A stretch of DNA of 33,477 bases from Streptomyces sp. SID9727 (GTDB lineage: Bacteria > Actinomycetota > Actinomycetes > Streptomycetales > Streptomycetaceae). Under the pieces are notes generated by a model that saw nothing but the letters and a program-made list of their open reading frames with translations, had not been told where the DNA came from and ran no database searches. The position numbers and the translations under genes are program-made. Within the stretch, counting starts at the first letter, position 1. The number at the start of each line of letters is the position of its first letter. The stretch lies in NCBI RefSeq assembly GCF_010550605.1, contig NZ_JAAGNI010000041.1, positions 1 to 33,477 of the forward strand. Reading direction: 5' to 3'. Below are positions 15,864 to 22,499 of the stretch, piece by piece.

Positions 15864-16280
15864 ATGACTGAACTCGATTCCACCGCGGTGTCACCGTCGC
15901 CGCGGACGATGACACCGGCAGAGCCCCCGCCGACCAGGGCCGCCGACGCCCGGGCGGCGGCCAAGGCGTTCCTGGCGACGCTCCACCCGCGGCCGGCGGC
16001 GACGACCATCCAGGACCTGCTGCTCCTGGTGTCCGAGCTGGTGACGAACGCGCTCCGGCACGCGGGCGCGGTGACCGCGCTGGCCTTCGGGGCGGACGCG
16101 GACACGCTGTACGTACAGGTCGCCGACCCCAGCTCCGACCGTCCGCGGCAGCGGACGCCCGACCTCCGCGGCGGTACGGGAGGATTCGGCTGGCCACTGG
16201 TCCTGAAGCTGGCCAAGAAGGCCGACATTCGCCCCCACGCTCCCTCCGGCAAGGTCATCGTCATCTCGATGGCCCGCTGA
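15864..16280 (+). CDS. ATP-binding protein of the anti-sigma / HATPase_c_2 family
   Basis: 138 aa. After a 35-residue Pro/Ala/Thr-rich N-terminus comes the GHKL ATPase core: the N box LLLLVSELVTNALRHAG with the Mg-binding Asn, the G1-like region LYVQVADPSSDRP, and the G2-like GGTGGFGWPLVLKLA. This is the compact RsbW-like arrangement, without a histidine-kinase dimerisation domain. Streptomyces has dozens of such proteins; they bind anti-anti-sigma factors or act as switch kinases. No partner STAS protein is adjacent. GGGGGAG lies just before the ATG. The coding end is the first unit of a tandem repeat (16263-16350). Confidence 0.85.
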   Translation: MTELDSTAVSPSPRTMTPAEPPPTRAADARAAAKAFLATLHPRPAATTIQDLLLLVSELVTNALRHAGAVTALAFGADADTLYVQVADPSSDRPRQRTPDLRGGTGGFGWPLVLKLAKKADIRPHAPSGKVIVISMAR

Positions 16281-16350
16281 GACCGTCTCGACGGCCCGCT
16301 GAGACCGCGTCTCGACGGCCCGCTGAGACCGTCTCGACGGCCCGCTGAGA
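16263..16350 (+). repeat. Four tandem 22-bp repeats starting inside the gene end
   Basis: The unit is GTCTCGACGGCCCGCTGAGA plus CC. Copies lie at 16263-16284 (two substitutions, carrying the TGA stop of the ATP-binding gene), 16285-16306, 16309-16330 and 16331-16350 (last two bases changed); a GC dinucleotide separates the second and third. Each unit can fold on itself through GTCTC / GAGAC. The array fills the space between two convergent genes and may act as terminator. Confidence 0.9.
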
Positions 16351-16361
16351 ACAGTGCGCTG

Positions 16362-17588
16362 TCAGAGGAACCGGCGCAGCGGCAGCACCGACGCCTCGCG
16401 GAGCCGTTGCACGACGGGCCTGCGCCGCCACCTCCGGCCCTCGATGCGCTCGCTCACTTCCAGGTCCTCCTCGAAGTGGGCGTCGAGCGTCGCGGTGAGT
16501 CCCCGGTCCAGGACCGCGAGCATGACCTCCTCGTCGTGGTCCAGGGAGCGGCGGTTGATGTTCGTGGACCCGATCAGCGCGGCGACCCGGTCGACGGTGA
16601 CGACCTTGGCGTGCATCATCGTCGGCTGGTAGTGGTGGATCTTCACGCCGCAGGCCGTCAGCCGCTCGTAGTACAGCTGCCCGGCGAGCTGGCAGACCCG
16701 TTTGTCGGTGTGCGGGCCCGGCAGCAGGATCTCGACCTCGACCCCGCGCCGCGCCGCCGCGCACATCAGCTCCACGAAGAAGGCGTCCGGGGCGAAGTAG
16801 GCCGTGGCGATCCTGACGCGTTCCTCGGCGGTCTCCAGGATGACCCGGAGCAGGGTCTGCATGTCCTGCCACCCCATGCTGGCCGAGCCCCGCACCACCT
16901 GCACCACCGCGTCGCCCTGCGGCGGGATGTTCCGGAACCGGTCGCGGGCGTCGAACAGTTCGTCGTGGCACTCGGCCCAGTTCTGCGCGAAGGCCGCGGC
17001 GAGTCCGTCGACGGCCGGACCCCGTACGCGGACGTGCGTGTCCCGCCACTCGTTCTCGTTGCGCGCGTCGCCGCACCACTCCTCCGCTATCCCGACGCCG
17101 CCGGTGAACGCGGTCTCCTCGTCCACCACAAGGACCTTCCGGTGGCAGCGGTGGTTCTGCTTCAGGGGTGACAGGTAGAGCGGCTTGCGGAACCACGCGA
17201 CCTGGACGCCCGCGTCCTCCATGGCCCGCAACTGGTCCTTCTCTATGAGTCTGCTGCCGAACCCGTCGAGCAGCAGCCGCACCCGTACCCCGGCGCGGGC
17301 GCGGTCCGCCAGCGTGGCGGCGAACTCCCGCGCGATGTCGCCGCGCCAGTAGACGAACGTCATCATGTCCACGGTGTGCTCGGCGCGGCGGATGGCGTCC
17401 AGCATCGCGGCGAAGATCGCGTCCCCGTTCCGCAGCGGGACCAGCTCGTTCCCCTCGGTCGCGGCGATCCCGATGAGCCGCTCCAGCCGCCGTCTGAGGC
17501 GCTGCGCGCGCTCCACGAGGACGGCGTCCTCGTGGTCCACGGGCGCTGCCGTCCGCAGTTCCGGTCTGTCGTCGGTGCCGCTGGTCAT
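16362..17588 (-). CDS. Phospholipase D / cardiolipin synthase-like protein
   Basis: 408 aa from ATG at 17588; GAGGAG is seven bases upstream, excluding a longer frame. Two HKD motifs are intact: HRKVLVVD (His149, Lys151, Asp156) followed by FTGGVGIAEEW, and HAKVVTVD (His326, Lys328, Asp333) followed by ALIGSTNIN. The pair defines the two-domain PLD superfamily of phosphatidyltransferases. There are no N-terminal membrane helices, so it resembles soluble ClsB-type proteins more than ClsA. It would transfer phosphatidyl groups or hydrolyse phospholipids; the substrate is not certain. Streptomyces is known to have a separate CDP-alcohol cardiolipin synthase. Confidence 0.9.
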   Translation of the reverse strand: MTSGTDDRPELRTAAPVDHEDAVLVERAQRLRRRLERLIGIAATEGNELVPLRNGDAIFAAMLDAIRRAEHTVDMMTFVYWRGDIAREFAATLADRARAGVRVRLLLDGFGSRLIEKDQLRAMEDAGVQVAWFRKPLYLSPLKQNHRCHRKVLVVDEETAFTGGVGIAEEWCGDARNENEWRDTHVRVRGPAVDGLAAAFAQNWAECHDELFDARDRFRNIPPQGDAVVQVVRGSASMGWQDMQTLLRVILETAEERVRIATAYFAPDAFFVELMCAAARRGVEVEILLPGPHTDKRVCQLAGQLYYERLTACGVKIHHYQPTMMHAKVVTVDRVAALIGSTNINRRSLDHDEEVMLAVLDRGLTATLDAHFEEDLEVSERIEGRRWRRRPVVQRLREASVLPLRRFL

Positions 17589-17680
17589 GTCGTCGCTCCT
17601 CGAAGGTATGCGGTCGCTCGGGGCAGAGACCACCTTCCCTGGGACGGGGGCGATATGACGGTCATCGCGCACCGTGAGCG

Positions 17681-17703
17681 CCCGTACACGCAGCTTGTAC
17701 GGG
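17681..17703. promoter_or_regulatory. Palindrome upstream of the PLD gene
   Basis: CCCGTACA-N7-TGTACGGG, a perfect 8-bp inverted repeat, 93 bp upstream of the PLD start codon in the divergent intergenic region. It could be an operator for the PLD gene or a small hairpin; no regulator is identified. Confidence 0.45.
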
Positions 17704-17794
17704 TCGGGCAGGCGTGCAGTGGGCGCCCGGGCAGGGAGCGGGCACCGGGTACGCGGGGCGCTGAACTCCGTAACCGATGGGGGCCGATGCCCTC

Positions 17795-17810
17795 ATTGGT
17801 CTTGACCAAT
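17795..17810. promoter_or_regulatory. DasR-like operator (dre) upstream of the sortase substrate
   Basis: ATTGGTC-TT-GACCAAT is a perfect 7-bp inverted repeat and matches 13 of 16 positions of the DasR consensus as remembered, A(C/G)TGGTCTAGACCA(C/G)T. It is 75 bp before the start codon at 17885 and overlaps a possible -35 TTGACC (17802-17807). DasR is a GntR-family repressor released by glucosamine-6-phosphate. Binding is inferred, not shown. Confidence 0.55.
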
Positions 17811-17884
17811 TTCCCCAAGTATGAGAATCATGGCCGGAGTCGCCACAGAACCTTCATAACCGCTCCGCAGGAGACCCACGCACC

Positions 17885-19150
17885 ATGCGCATACCGACCT
17901 CCGCCGCCCTCGCGGCGCTCGGCGGTGCCCTCGTTCTCGGGCTCACCGTCGCTCCGGCCGCTCAGGCCGCCCCCGCCGCCTCGGCGGACTGCACCACCGA
18001 CGCCTTCGGAATCGCCGGGAAGTACGGTGAGTTCGTCCTCGGAGACGACGTCCACTCCCCCGACGCGGAAGGCGCCGTGGCGGTCGGCGGGAACGCCGAC
18101 TTCAAGGGCGGGTTCAGCGTCGGCAACGAACTGACGGCCGCCCAGGTGGACGCGCTGCCCGGCCGGGCCTCGCTCGTCGTGCGGGGGGACCTGCTCAACG
18201 GCGGTTCCGCCACCGTCGTGATGAAGGGCAACGCCGTCGTCGGCGGCGAGGTCAAGGACCGCGCGGTCGAGTTGCACAACGGCACCTTCGGCAAGAAGGC
18301 CGACCTGATCGACTTCGACGGCGAGTTCGCGAAGCTCCGGTCGTACGCGGACGCGCTGGCCGGGGAGTCGGCGACCTCCGGTGCCACGGTGAGCCTGGAG
18401 GGCAACCGGCTGACGCTGACCGGCACGGACACCGGCCGGAACGTGTTCTCGGTCGAGGCGTCACAGCTGGAGAAGGCGAAGGAGGTCTTCGTCAAGGTCC
18501 CGGCCGGAGCGACGACGATCGTCAACGTCACCGGCCAGACGTACGACATGGCGACCGCCGGTACGACGGGCTTCTTCCTGTCGGGCGGTCAGGACTTCGT
18601 CCTGGACGACAAGACGCAGAGCGCGCAGGACGGCGCGGTCCGCGCCAAGCTGCTGTGGAACTTCCCGAACGCCACGAAGATCGTCAAGAACAGCCAGGCC
18701 GCCTGGCCGGGCAGCGTGCTCGCCCCGTACGCGCACCTGGAGCTCGGCAACGCCGCCCCGGTCAACGGCTCGGTGTGGGTGGCCTCGCTGCACGGCTCGG
18801 GCGGCGCGGAGACGCACCACTTCCCGTTCACCGGCTGCCTGCCCGAGGTGCCCGGCACCCCGAAGCCCGGCACGACGCCGAGCGGCACGCCCTCCTCGAC
18901 GCCCCCGGCCACCCCGTCCGGCACCCCGTCGTCCTCGGCCACCCCGTCCGGCACCGCGACGCCCTCCGGCACCCCGTCGGGCACGACGACCCCGGGCGCC
19001 CCCGCCCCGTCCGCCAGCCCCTCGCAGCCCGAGGGCGACCTGGCGACGACCGGTAGCGGCAACATGGTCCCCATCACCGTCGGAGGCGCCGTGGTCGTCG
19101 CCGCCGGTGCGGGCCTCGTGGTCATGGCCCGCCGCCGCAAGCGCGCCTGA
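17885..19150 (+). CDS. Secreted choice-of-anchor-A protein with LAXTG sortase signal
   Basis: 421 aa. A Sec signal peptide (1-28, ending in AQA) is followed by a domain of about 290 residues with the anchor-A pattern: FVLGDDVHSPDAEGAVAVGG, SLVVRGDLLNGGSATVVMKG, TIVNVTGQTYDM and PGSVLAPYAHLELGNAAPVN. Then comes a stalk of Thr/Pro/Ser/Gly repeats (TPSGTPSS-like) and a C-terminal sorting signal: LATTG (386-390), a hydrophobic helix and RRRKRA. LAXTG is the motif used by class E sortases in Streptomyces, so the protein is probably covalently wall-attached. AGGAGA is ten bases before the ATG. A surface adhesion or binding role is likely, the ligand unknown. Confidence 0.88.
   Translation: MRIPTSAALAALGGALVLGLTVAPAAQAAPAASADCTTDAFGIAGKYGEFVLGDDVHSPDAEGAVAVGGNADFKGGFSVGNELTAAQVDALPGRASLVVRGDLLNGGSATVVMKGNAVVGGEVKDRAVELHNGTFGKKADLIDFDGEFAKLRSYADALAGESATSGATVSLEGNRLTLTGTDTGRNVFSVEASQLEKAKEVFVKVPAGATTIVNVTGQTYDMATAGTTGFFLSGGQDFVLDDKTQSAQDGAVRAKLLWNFPNATKIVKNSQAAWPGSVLAPYAHLELGNAAPVNGSVWVASLHGSGGAETHHFPFTGCLPEVPGTPKPGTTPSGTPSSTPPATPSGTPSSSATPSGTATPSGTPSGTTTPGAPAPSASPSQPEGDLATTGSGNMVPITVGGAVVVAAGAGLVVMARRRKRA
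18880..19010 (+). repeat. Thr/Pro/Ser/Gly stalk repeats in the surface protein gene
   Basis: Imperfect repeats built on ACCCCGTCCGGC and CCCTCCGGCACC encode a TPSGTPSS-type stalk between the folded domain and the sorting signal. Copy number is likely to vary by slippage. Confidence 0.75.
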
Positions 19151-19156
19151 CCCGAC

Positions 19157-19195
19157 TGAGCGGCACGCGGCCCGGGAAGGGCCGCGTGCCGCTCA
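19157..19195. terminator. Strong bidirectional terminator, 17-bp perfect stem
   Basis: Left arm 19157-19173 (TGAGCGGCACGCGGCCC), loop GGGAA, right arm 19179-19195. All 17 positions pair. A TTTT run follows at 19200-19203 on the plus strand. The right arm ends in the stop codon of the convergent HTH gene. Confidence 0.9.
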
Positions 19196-20569
19196 GCGCT
19201 TTTCCCAGACCGAGGTGTCGTAGCGGTAGTAGTACTCCGGGCGCCCCGCGATGCTGCTCGTACGGAACGGCTTGCCGCCGTCGTCCACGCGCAGGGTGCC
19301 CGTACGGCCGCCGCTGGACCAGTCCAGCTCCAGGTACCAGCTGACGTCGTGGCCCTCCACGTGCGCGTCGAGGTCGAAGACCTCCACATCGCTGGAGGAC
19401 ACCCGGAACGGGAAGTCCTTGGCGGGCACGGTCTCGTCGCCCTGCTTCCCGGCGACGGGCTTGAGCGCCGGGCGGCTGTCGTCCAGGTCGACGTCGAAGG
19501 ACTGGGGTTCGATGCCGCTGCCGCACCCCTCGCCCATCGAGAAGGCCGGCTGCTGCACGGGCGCCCGCTGGCTCAGCACCTTCACCCGGAGCCCGGTCAG
19601 GACGACGGCCTGCGCGGAGGTGCCCTGCACGGTCAGCTCCAGCTTCATGGCGCCCCCGTCCACCCCGCCGAGCGCCCGCGCCCAGCCCCGGGTGCCCTTG
19701 GGCGGCGGCGGGGGCGGCACGGTCGCCGGGTCCTGGCCCAGCAGGTAGAACTGCCCGCACGGTTCCTCCCAGTTGTACGAGCTGATGGTCACCGTGGGAG
19801 GGCGCCCGGTCCCGCCTTCCGGCGCGCCGGTGGTGCGCGAGGCGGACGGCGACGTGCGTGCGGAGGGACTGGCCGAGCCCGTGGTGGCGGAGGCGCTGGG
19901 CCGCTTCGACGCGCTGACCGAGGGCGAGGGGCTGTACGGGGACGGGGAGACGGCGTCTGCGTCCTGGCCGGCCGTCGTTTCGCTCGCACCCGGGGCGCCC
20001 GTGGCCGCGTCGGAACCGGTCTGCTTGAGCTGGCCGATGACGACGGCGGTGGGCACGGTGAGCGCGACGACGGCCGCGGCGGCGAGGAGCACCCGCGTAC
20101 GGGCGGAGGCCCGGCGCCAACGGGAGGGGGCGGGGGCCTCTTCCCGTACGGGCTCCAGGGCCACGGGCTCGGTCTCCCGGCGCGCGGGCTCAGCGGGCAC
20201 CGGCTCCGCGCGCGAGGGCTCCACGACCTCCGGCTCCGCGCGCGAGGGCTCCACGACCTCCGGCTCCACGGGCACGGGCTTGACGGCCTCCGCCGGAACC
20301 GGCGCTTCCGCCTTACCCCGTCCGCGCGCCGCGTCCGCGAGGATCCACCGGCGGTGGACCTCCACCATCTCGTCGGCGGTCGCCCCGCACAGGCGCGCGA
20401 AACGCTCCACGGGGGCGAACTCCCCCGGAACGGCGTCCCCGTTGCAGTACCGGTGGAGCGTCGACGTACTGACGTGCAACCGGCCCGCGAGCACCCCGTA
20501 GCTGCGCCCCGAACGGTCCTTCAGTTTCTTCAGCAGGGCCGCTAGTTCCTCGGCCTCCGGCGTCGCCAC
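19193..20569 (-). CDS. Membrane-anchored HTH protein with extracytoplasmic domain
   Basis: 458 aa from GTG at 20569, with AGGAGGGGG upstream. Residues 7-75 form an XRE-type helix-turn-helix (YGVLAGRLHVSTSTLHRYCN) with the following FARLCGATADEMVEVHRRW typical of Streptomyces regulators. A Pro/Glu/Val-rich linker (about 86-147) contains an exact 10-residue duplication EPEVVEPSRA. A basic patch RWRRASARTR leads into one membrane helix (159-179). After it comes a Ser/Thr/Pro-rich stretch and a C-terminal domain of about 190 residues with two widely spaced Cys (EEPCGQFY and GEGCGS). The layout suggests an outside sensor tethered to a DNA-binding domain; ligand and targets unknown. Confidence 0.82.
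   Translation of the reverse strand: MATPEAEELAALLKKLKDRSGRSYGVLAGRLHVSTSTLHRYCNGDAVPGEFAPVERFARLCGATADEMVEVHRRWILADAARGRGKAEAPVPAEAVKPVPVEPEVVEPSRAEPEVVEPSRAEPVPAEPARRETEPVALEPVREEAPAPSRWRRASARTRVLLAAAAVVALTVPTAVVIGQLKQTGSDAATGAPGASETTAGQDADAVSPSPYSPSPSVSASKRPSASATTGSASPSARTSPSASRTTGAPEGGTGRPPTVTISSYNWEEPCGQFYLLGQDPATVPPPPPPKGTRGWARALGGVDGGAMKLELTVQGTSAQAVVLTGLRVKVLSQRAPVQQPAFSMGEGCGSGIEPQSFDVDLDDSRPALKPVAGKQGDETVPAKDFPFRVSSSDVEVFDLDAHVEGHDVSWYLELDWSSGGRTGTLRVDDGGKPFRTSSIAGRPEYYYRYDTSVWEKR
20201..20260 (-). repeat. Two perfect tandem 30-bp repeats in the HTH gene linker
   Basis: 20201-20230 and 20231-20260 are identical 30-bp units encoding the duplicated EPEVVEPSRA segment; seven bases of a third copy follow. 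Perfect identity implies a recent duplication. Confidence 0.85.
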
Positions 20570-20634
20570 TACGGCGTTCCCCCTCCTGGTCCGTCCCGGA
20601 TCACCGTTCCAGGGACGTGGAATCTGCCCAGGTC

Positions 20635-20640
20635 ACAGTA
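20635..20640 (-). promoter_or_regulatory. Possible -10 (TACTGT) of the membrane-HTH gene
   Basis: Minus-strand TACTGT fits TAnnnT and lies 65 bp before the GTG start. The best -35, TTGGGG, is 19 bp further upstream, so the promoter is weakly supported. Confidence 0.3.
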
Positions 20641-20743
20641 CGCGCAGGCATTCCAGCATCCCCAATGGTGTGTCGGGCGTTGCGGCCGGAATCCGTCGTG
20701 CCACAAGCTCGGACCACACCGCAACGACCACGGGGGCCGACCA

Positions 20744-20842
20744 GTGCGAACCCTCTTCCGCATCGAGCTGGCCGATGCGCTGGCGATCGGGGTGCTGATC
20801 GTGACGACCGCGATCGTCCTGCTCCTGATCTGCCGGAACTGA
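20744..20842 (+). CDS. Small membrane peptide, 32 aa
   Basis: GTG start, TGA stop. It opens with a charged helix-like segment (MRTLFRIELADA) and runs into one hydrophobic membrane helix (LAIGVLIVTTAIVLLLI) with CRN at the end. 30 of 32 codons end in G or C, which matches real genes in this genome and is unlikely by chance in the surrounding intergenic DNA. GGGGG (20732-20736) lies seven bases before the GTG as a weak RBS. It occupies the 348-bp gap between the divergent HTH gene and the DUF4232 lipoprotein. No family recognised. Confidence 0.6.
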   Translation: MRTLFRIELADALAIGVLIVTTAIVLLLICRN

Positions 20843-20917
20843 CCACGCCGGCCCGACCGCACACCTGACACGACCGAACACATGACACGACCGAACACAC
20901 TCACGGGGAGTACCACC

Positions 20918-21631
20918 ATGCGCAGCAACCGCATCCGCAACACCGTCCTCGCGGCGACCGCCGTCCTCGCCGCCCTCTCGCTCACGGCGTGCGGCGGGGA
21001 CGACGGCACCGACGCGAAGAAGCCGGCGGCGTCCGTCCAGGCGACGGGTGACGCGCCGTCGGCCGCGCCGGAGAAGGACTCGACGGCCGCCACGGACACC
21101 GAGCCAGCCGCCGACACCACCGAGCCCGCCGAGAAGCCCGCCGCCGACCAGCCCGCGGAGTCCGCCGCGAAGCCCGCGTCCAAGCCGCAGCCCAAGCCGA
21201 AGCCGAAGTCCCCGGTGACCTGCACCGGCGCGAACACCAAGGTCACCGTCACCAAGGTGAGCCGCCCGATCAACCACCTGCTGCTCACGGCGACCAACAC
21301 GGGCGACCGCCCCTGCTACGCGTACCACGCGCCGATGCTCCGCTTCGACGGCGCGCAGGCGGTGTTCCAGGTCCTCCGGTCCAGCAAGCCGCAGGCCGTG
21401 GTGACGCTCGCGCCGGGCCAGTCGGCCTACGCCTCCATCGGTCTGACGGGCGAGCCGAACGGCCAGAAGCCGTACCCGAGCAAGCACCTCGGCGTCACCT
21501 TCGCCGACCGCAACGACGGGCCCGTCAACTCCGCGTCGACCGAGCTGACGCTGCCCGCCGGGACCTCCTGGGACGACAACGGCTTCGTCACGTACTGGCA
21601 GAGCGAGATGGACCAGGCGCTCGTCTACTGA
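20918..21631 (+). CDS. DUF4232 domain lipoprotein
   Basis: 237 aa from ATG at 20918; GGGGAG (20905-20910) seven bases upstream decides the start. Signal peptide with lipobox SLTAC predicts lipid anchoring outside the membrane. An Ala/Lys/Pro/Glu-rich disordered stretch (KPASKPQPKPKPK) spans about residues 28-105. The DUF4232 domain follows: CTGANTKVTVTKVSRP, the LTATNTGDRPCYAYHAP segment, and VVTLAPGQSAYASIGL near the middle. Function unknown; many streptomycetes have numerous copies. Its last seven bases overlap the end of the convergent DUF3224 gene. Confidence 0.88.
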   Translation: MRSNRIRNTVLAATAVLAALSLTACGGDDGTDAKKPAASVQATGDAPSAAPEKDSTAATDTEPAADTTEPAEKPAADQPAESAAKPASKPQPKPKPKSPVTCTGANTKVTVTKVSRPINHLLLTATNTGDRPCYAYHAPMLRFDGAQAVFQVLRSSKPQAVVTLAPGQSAYASIGLTGEPNGQKPYPSKHLGVTFADRNDGPVNSASTELTLPAGTSWDDNGFVTYWQSEMDQALVY

Positions 21632-22038
21632 CCGCCCAGCTCGAAGTCGAACCAGATCCGGTGCGTGCCGTCCTCATCGACGGCGAGCCCGCCGCCCCCG
21701 CTGATCCCGGCGAGGGCGGCGGTCCCGCTTCCCGGCACGACCGAGAAGAACTCGTTCGCCCGGTCACTGCCACTGGTGGCGGCCGAGTGCACGAAGTTGA
21801 ACGTCCCCTCCCGCCCGGCGAGCGCCCCCTCGAAGGACTCCATGGCGACATACGTACCGACCCCCGACGCCTGGTCGAAGGCAGCGGTGAACAACGTCGT
21901 GGACCGCCCCGCCACCTCCCCCTGGAAGGTCTTCACGATGGTCGCCACTCCGACGGGCAGCGCGGTGGCCACCTCGGGCTCGGGCTTCAGCTCGGAGGGG
22001 ACGAAGGAGTCGACGATGAAGGTTCCGGAAGCTCTCAT
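21625..22038 (-). CDS. DUF3224 family protein
   Basis: 137 aa from ATG at 22038. It matches the DUF3224 pattern: MRASGTFIVDSFVPSELKPE at the start, VKTFQGEVAGRSTTLFTAAF, YVAMESFEGALAGREGTFNF and a C-terminal GGGLAVDEDGTHRIWFDFEL. Allene-oxide-cyclase-like beta-barrel folds are typical of the family, and there is no signal peptide, so it is probably cytoplasmic. TACGCT ends seven bases before the ATG, suggesting a leaderless mRNA. It overlaps the DUF4232 gene by seven bases and diverges from a small membrane protein gene. Biochemical role unknown. Confidence 0.87.
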   Translation of the reverse strand: MRASGTFIVDSFVPSELKPEPEVATALPVGVATIVKTFQGEVAGRSTTLFTAAFDQASGVGTYVAMESFEGALAGREGTFNFVHSAATSGSDRANEFFSVVPGSGTAALAGISGGGGLAVDEDGTHRIWFDFELGGQ

Positions 22039-22045
22039 GCACCCG

Positions 22046-22051
22046 AGCGTA
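22046..22051 (-). promoter_or_regulatory. -10 element TACGCT of the DUF3224 gene
   Basis: Minus-strand TACGCT, seven bases before the ATG at 22038, without a Shine-Dalgarno in between. The palindrome at 22074-22087 covers the -35 position. Confidence 0.5.
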
Positions 22052-22073
22052 GGGGCGGGGTACGACAGTTGGG

Positions 22074-22087
22074 GTTCTAGGTAGAAC
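22074..22087. promoter_or_regulatory. Palindrome GTTCTA-GG-TAGAAC between divergent genes
   Basis: A perfect 6-bp inverted repeat with a two-base centre, in the 90-bp gap between the DUF3224 gene and the small membrane protein. It lies over the -35 region of the DUF3224 promoter. Flanking AGTT (22068-22071) and AACT (22088-22091) extend the symmetry with an offset. A probable operator; the binding protein is not known. Confidence 0.5.
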
Positions 22088-22128
22088 AACTCATGCGCGG
22101 CGGTCGCACACCTGATGGAATCGCCCCC

Positions 22129-22488
22129 ATGTCACAGACCGACGCCCCGGACGACACCCTGGACAACTTCCCCCGGACCCCCTGGATCGCCCCACTGGCC
22201 TCGACGGTCATCACGCTCCCGGCCGTGTTCTTCGCTCTCCTCTTCAGCATGCTGACGCCGATGGCCTGCGACTCGTGCACGGAAGAGGAGAGCGCCCGCT
22301 TCGACGCGAGCTTCGGCCCGGCCTTCGTGGTCTCCTGCTGCGGCCTCGCCCTGAGCCTCGGCGTGCTGCTCGCGAGCTGGGTGTGCATGCGGAAGAGGCC
22401 GGCGGCCTCGGTCCTCCTCGCCGTGGCCGCCCCCCTCACCGTCGTGTTCACCTGGATGCTCTTCATGGGCCTGGTGCACACGCCGTAA
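22129..22488 (+). CDS. Small membrane protein, three helices
   Basis: 119 aa from ATG at 22129. A short acidic N-terminus (MSQTDAPDDTLDNFPRTP) precedes a helix (IAPLASTVITLPAVFFALLF). A loop MACDSCTEEESARFD with a CxxC pair follows, then a second helix (FVVSCCGLALSLGVLLASWV) and a third (LAVAAPLTVVFTWMLFMG). GGA lies nine bases before the ATG as a weak RBS. No family recognised. It converges on hemB with only 11 bp between stop codons and no visible terminator. Confidence 0.72.
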   Translation: MSQTDAPDDTLDNFPRTPWIAPLASTVITLPAVFFALLFSMLTPMACDSCTEEESARFDASFGPAFVVSCCGLALSLGVLLASWVCMRKRPAASVLLAVAAPLTVVFTWMLFMGLVHTP

Positions 22489-22499
22489 CGCTTCTCCGC

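Noticed and set aside
16263..16350. CRISPR-like array
   Set aside because: Repeats are 22 bp with no spacers, and no cas gene is near.
17769..17791. CGTAAC as a BldN -35 for the surface protein gene
   Set aside because: No CGT-type -10 is found 16-17 bp downstream; the match is only to the -35.
20624..20680. TGGAAT / ATTCCA repeat upstream of the 32-aa peptide gene
   Set aside because: Six pairs with a 27-base centre is weak and probably chance.
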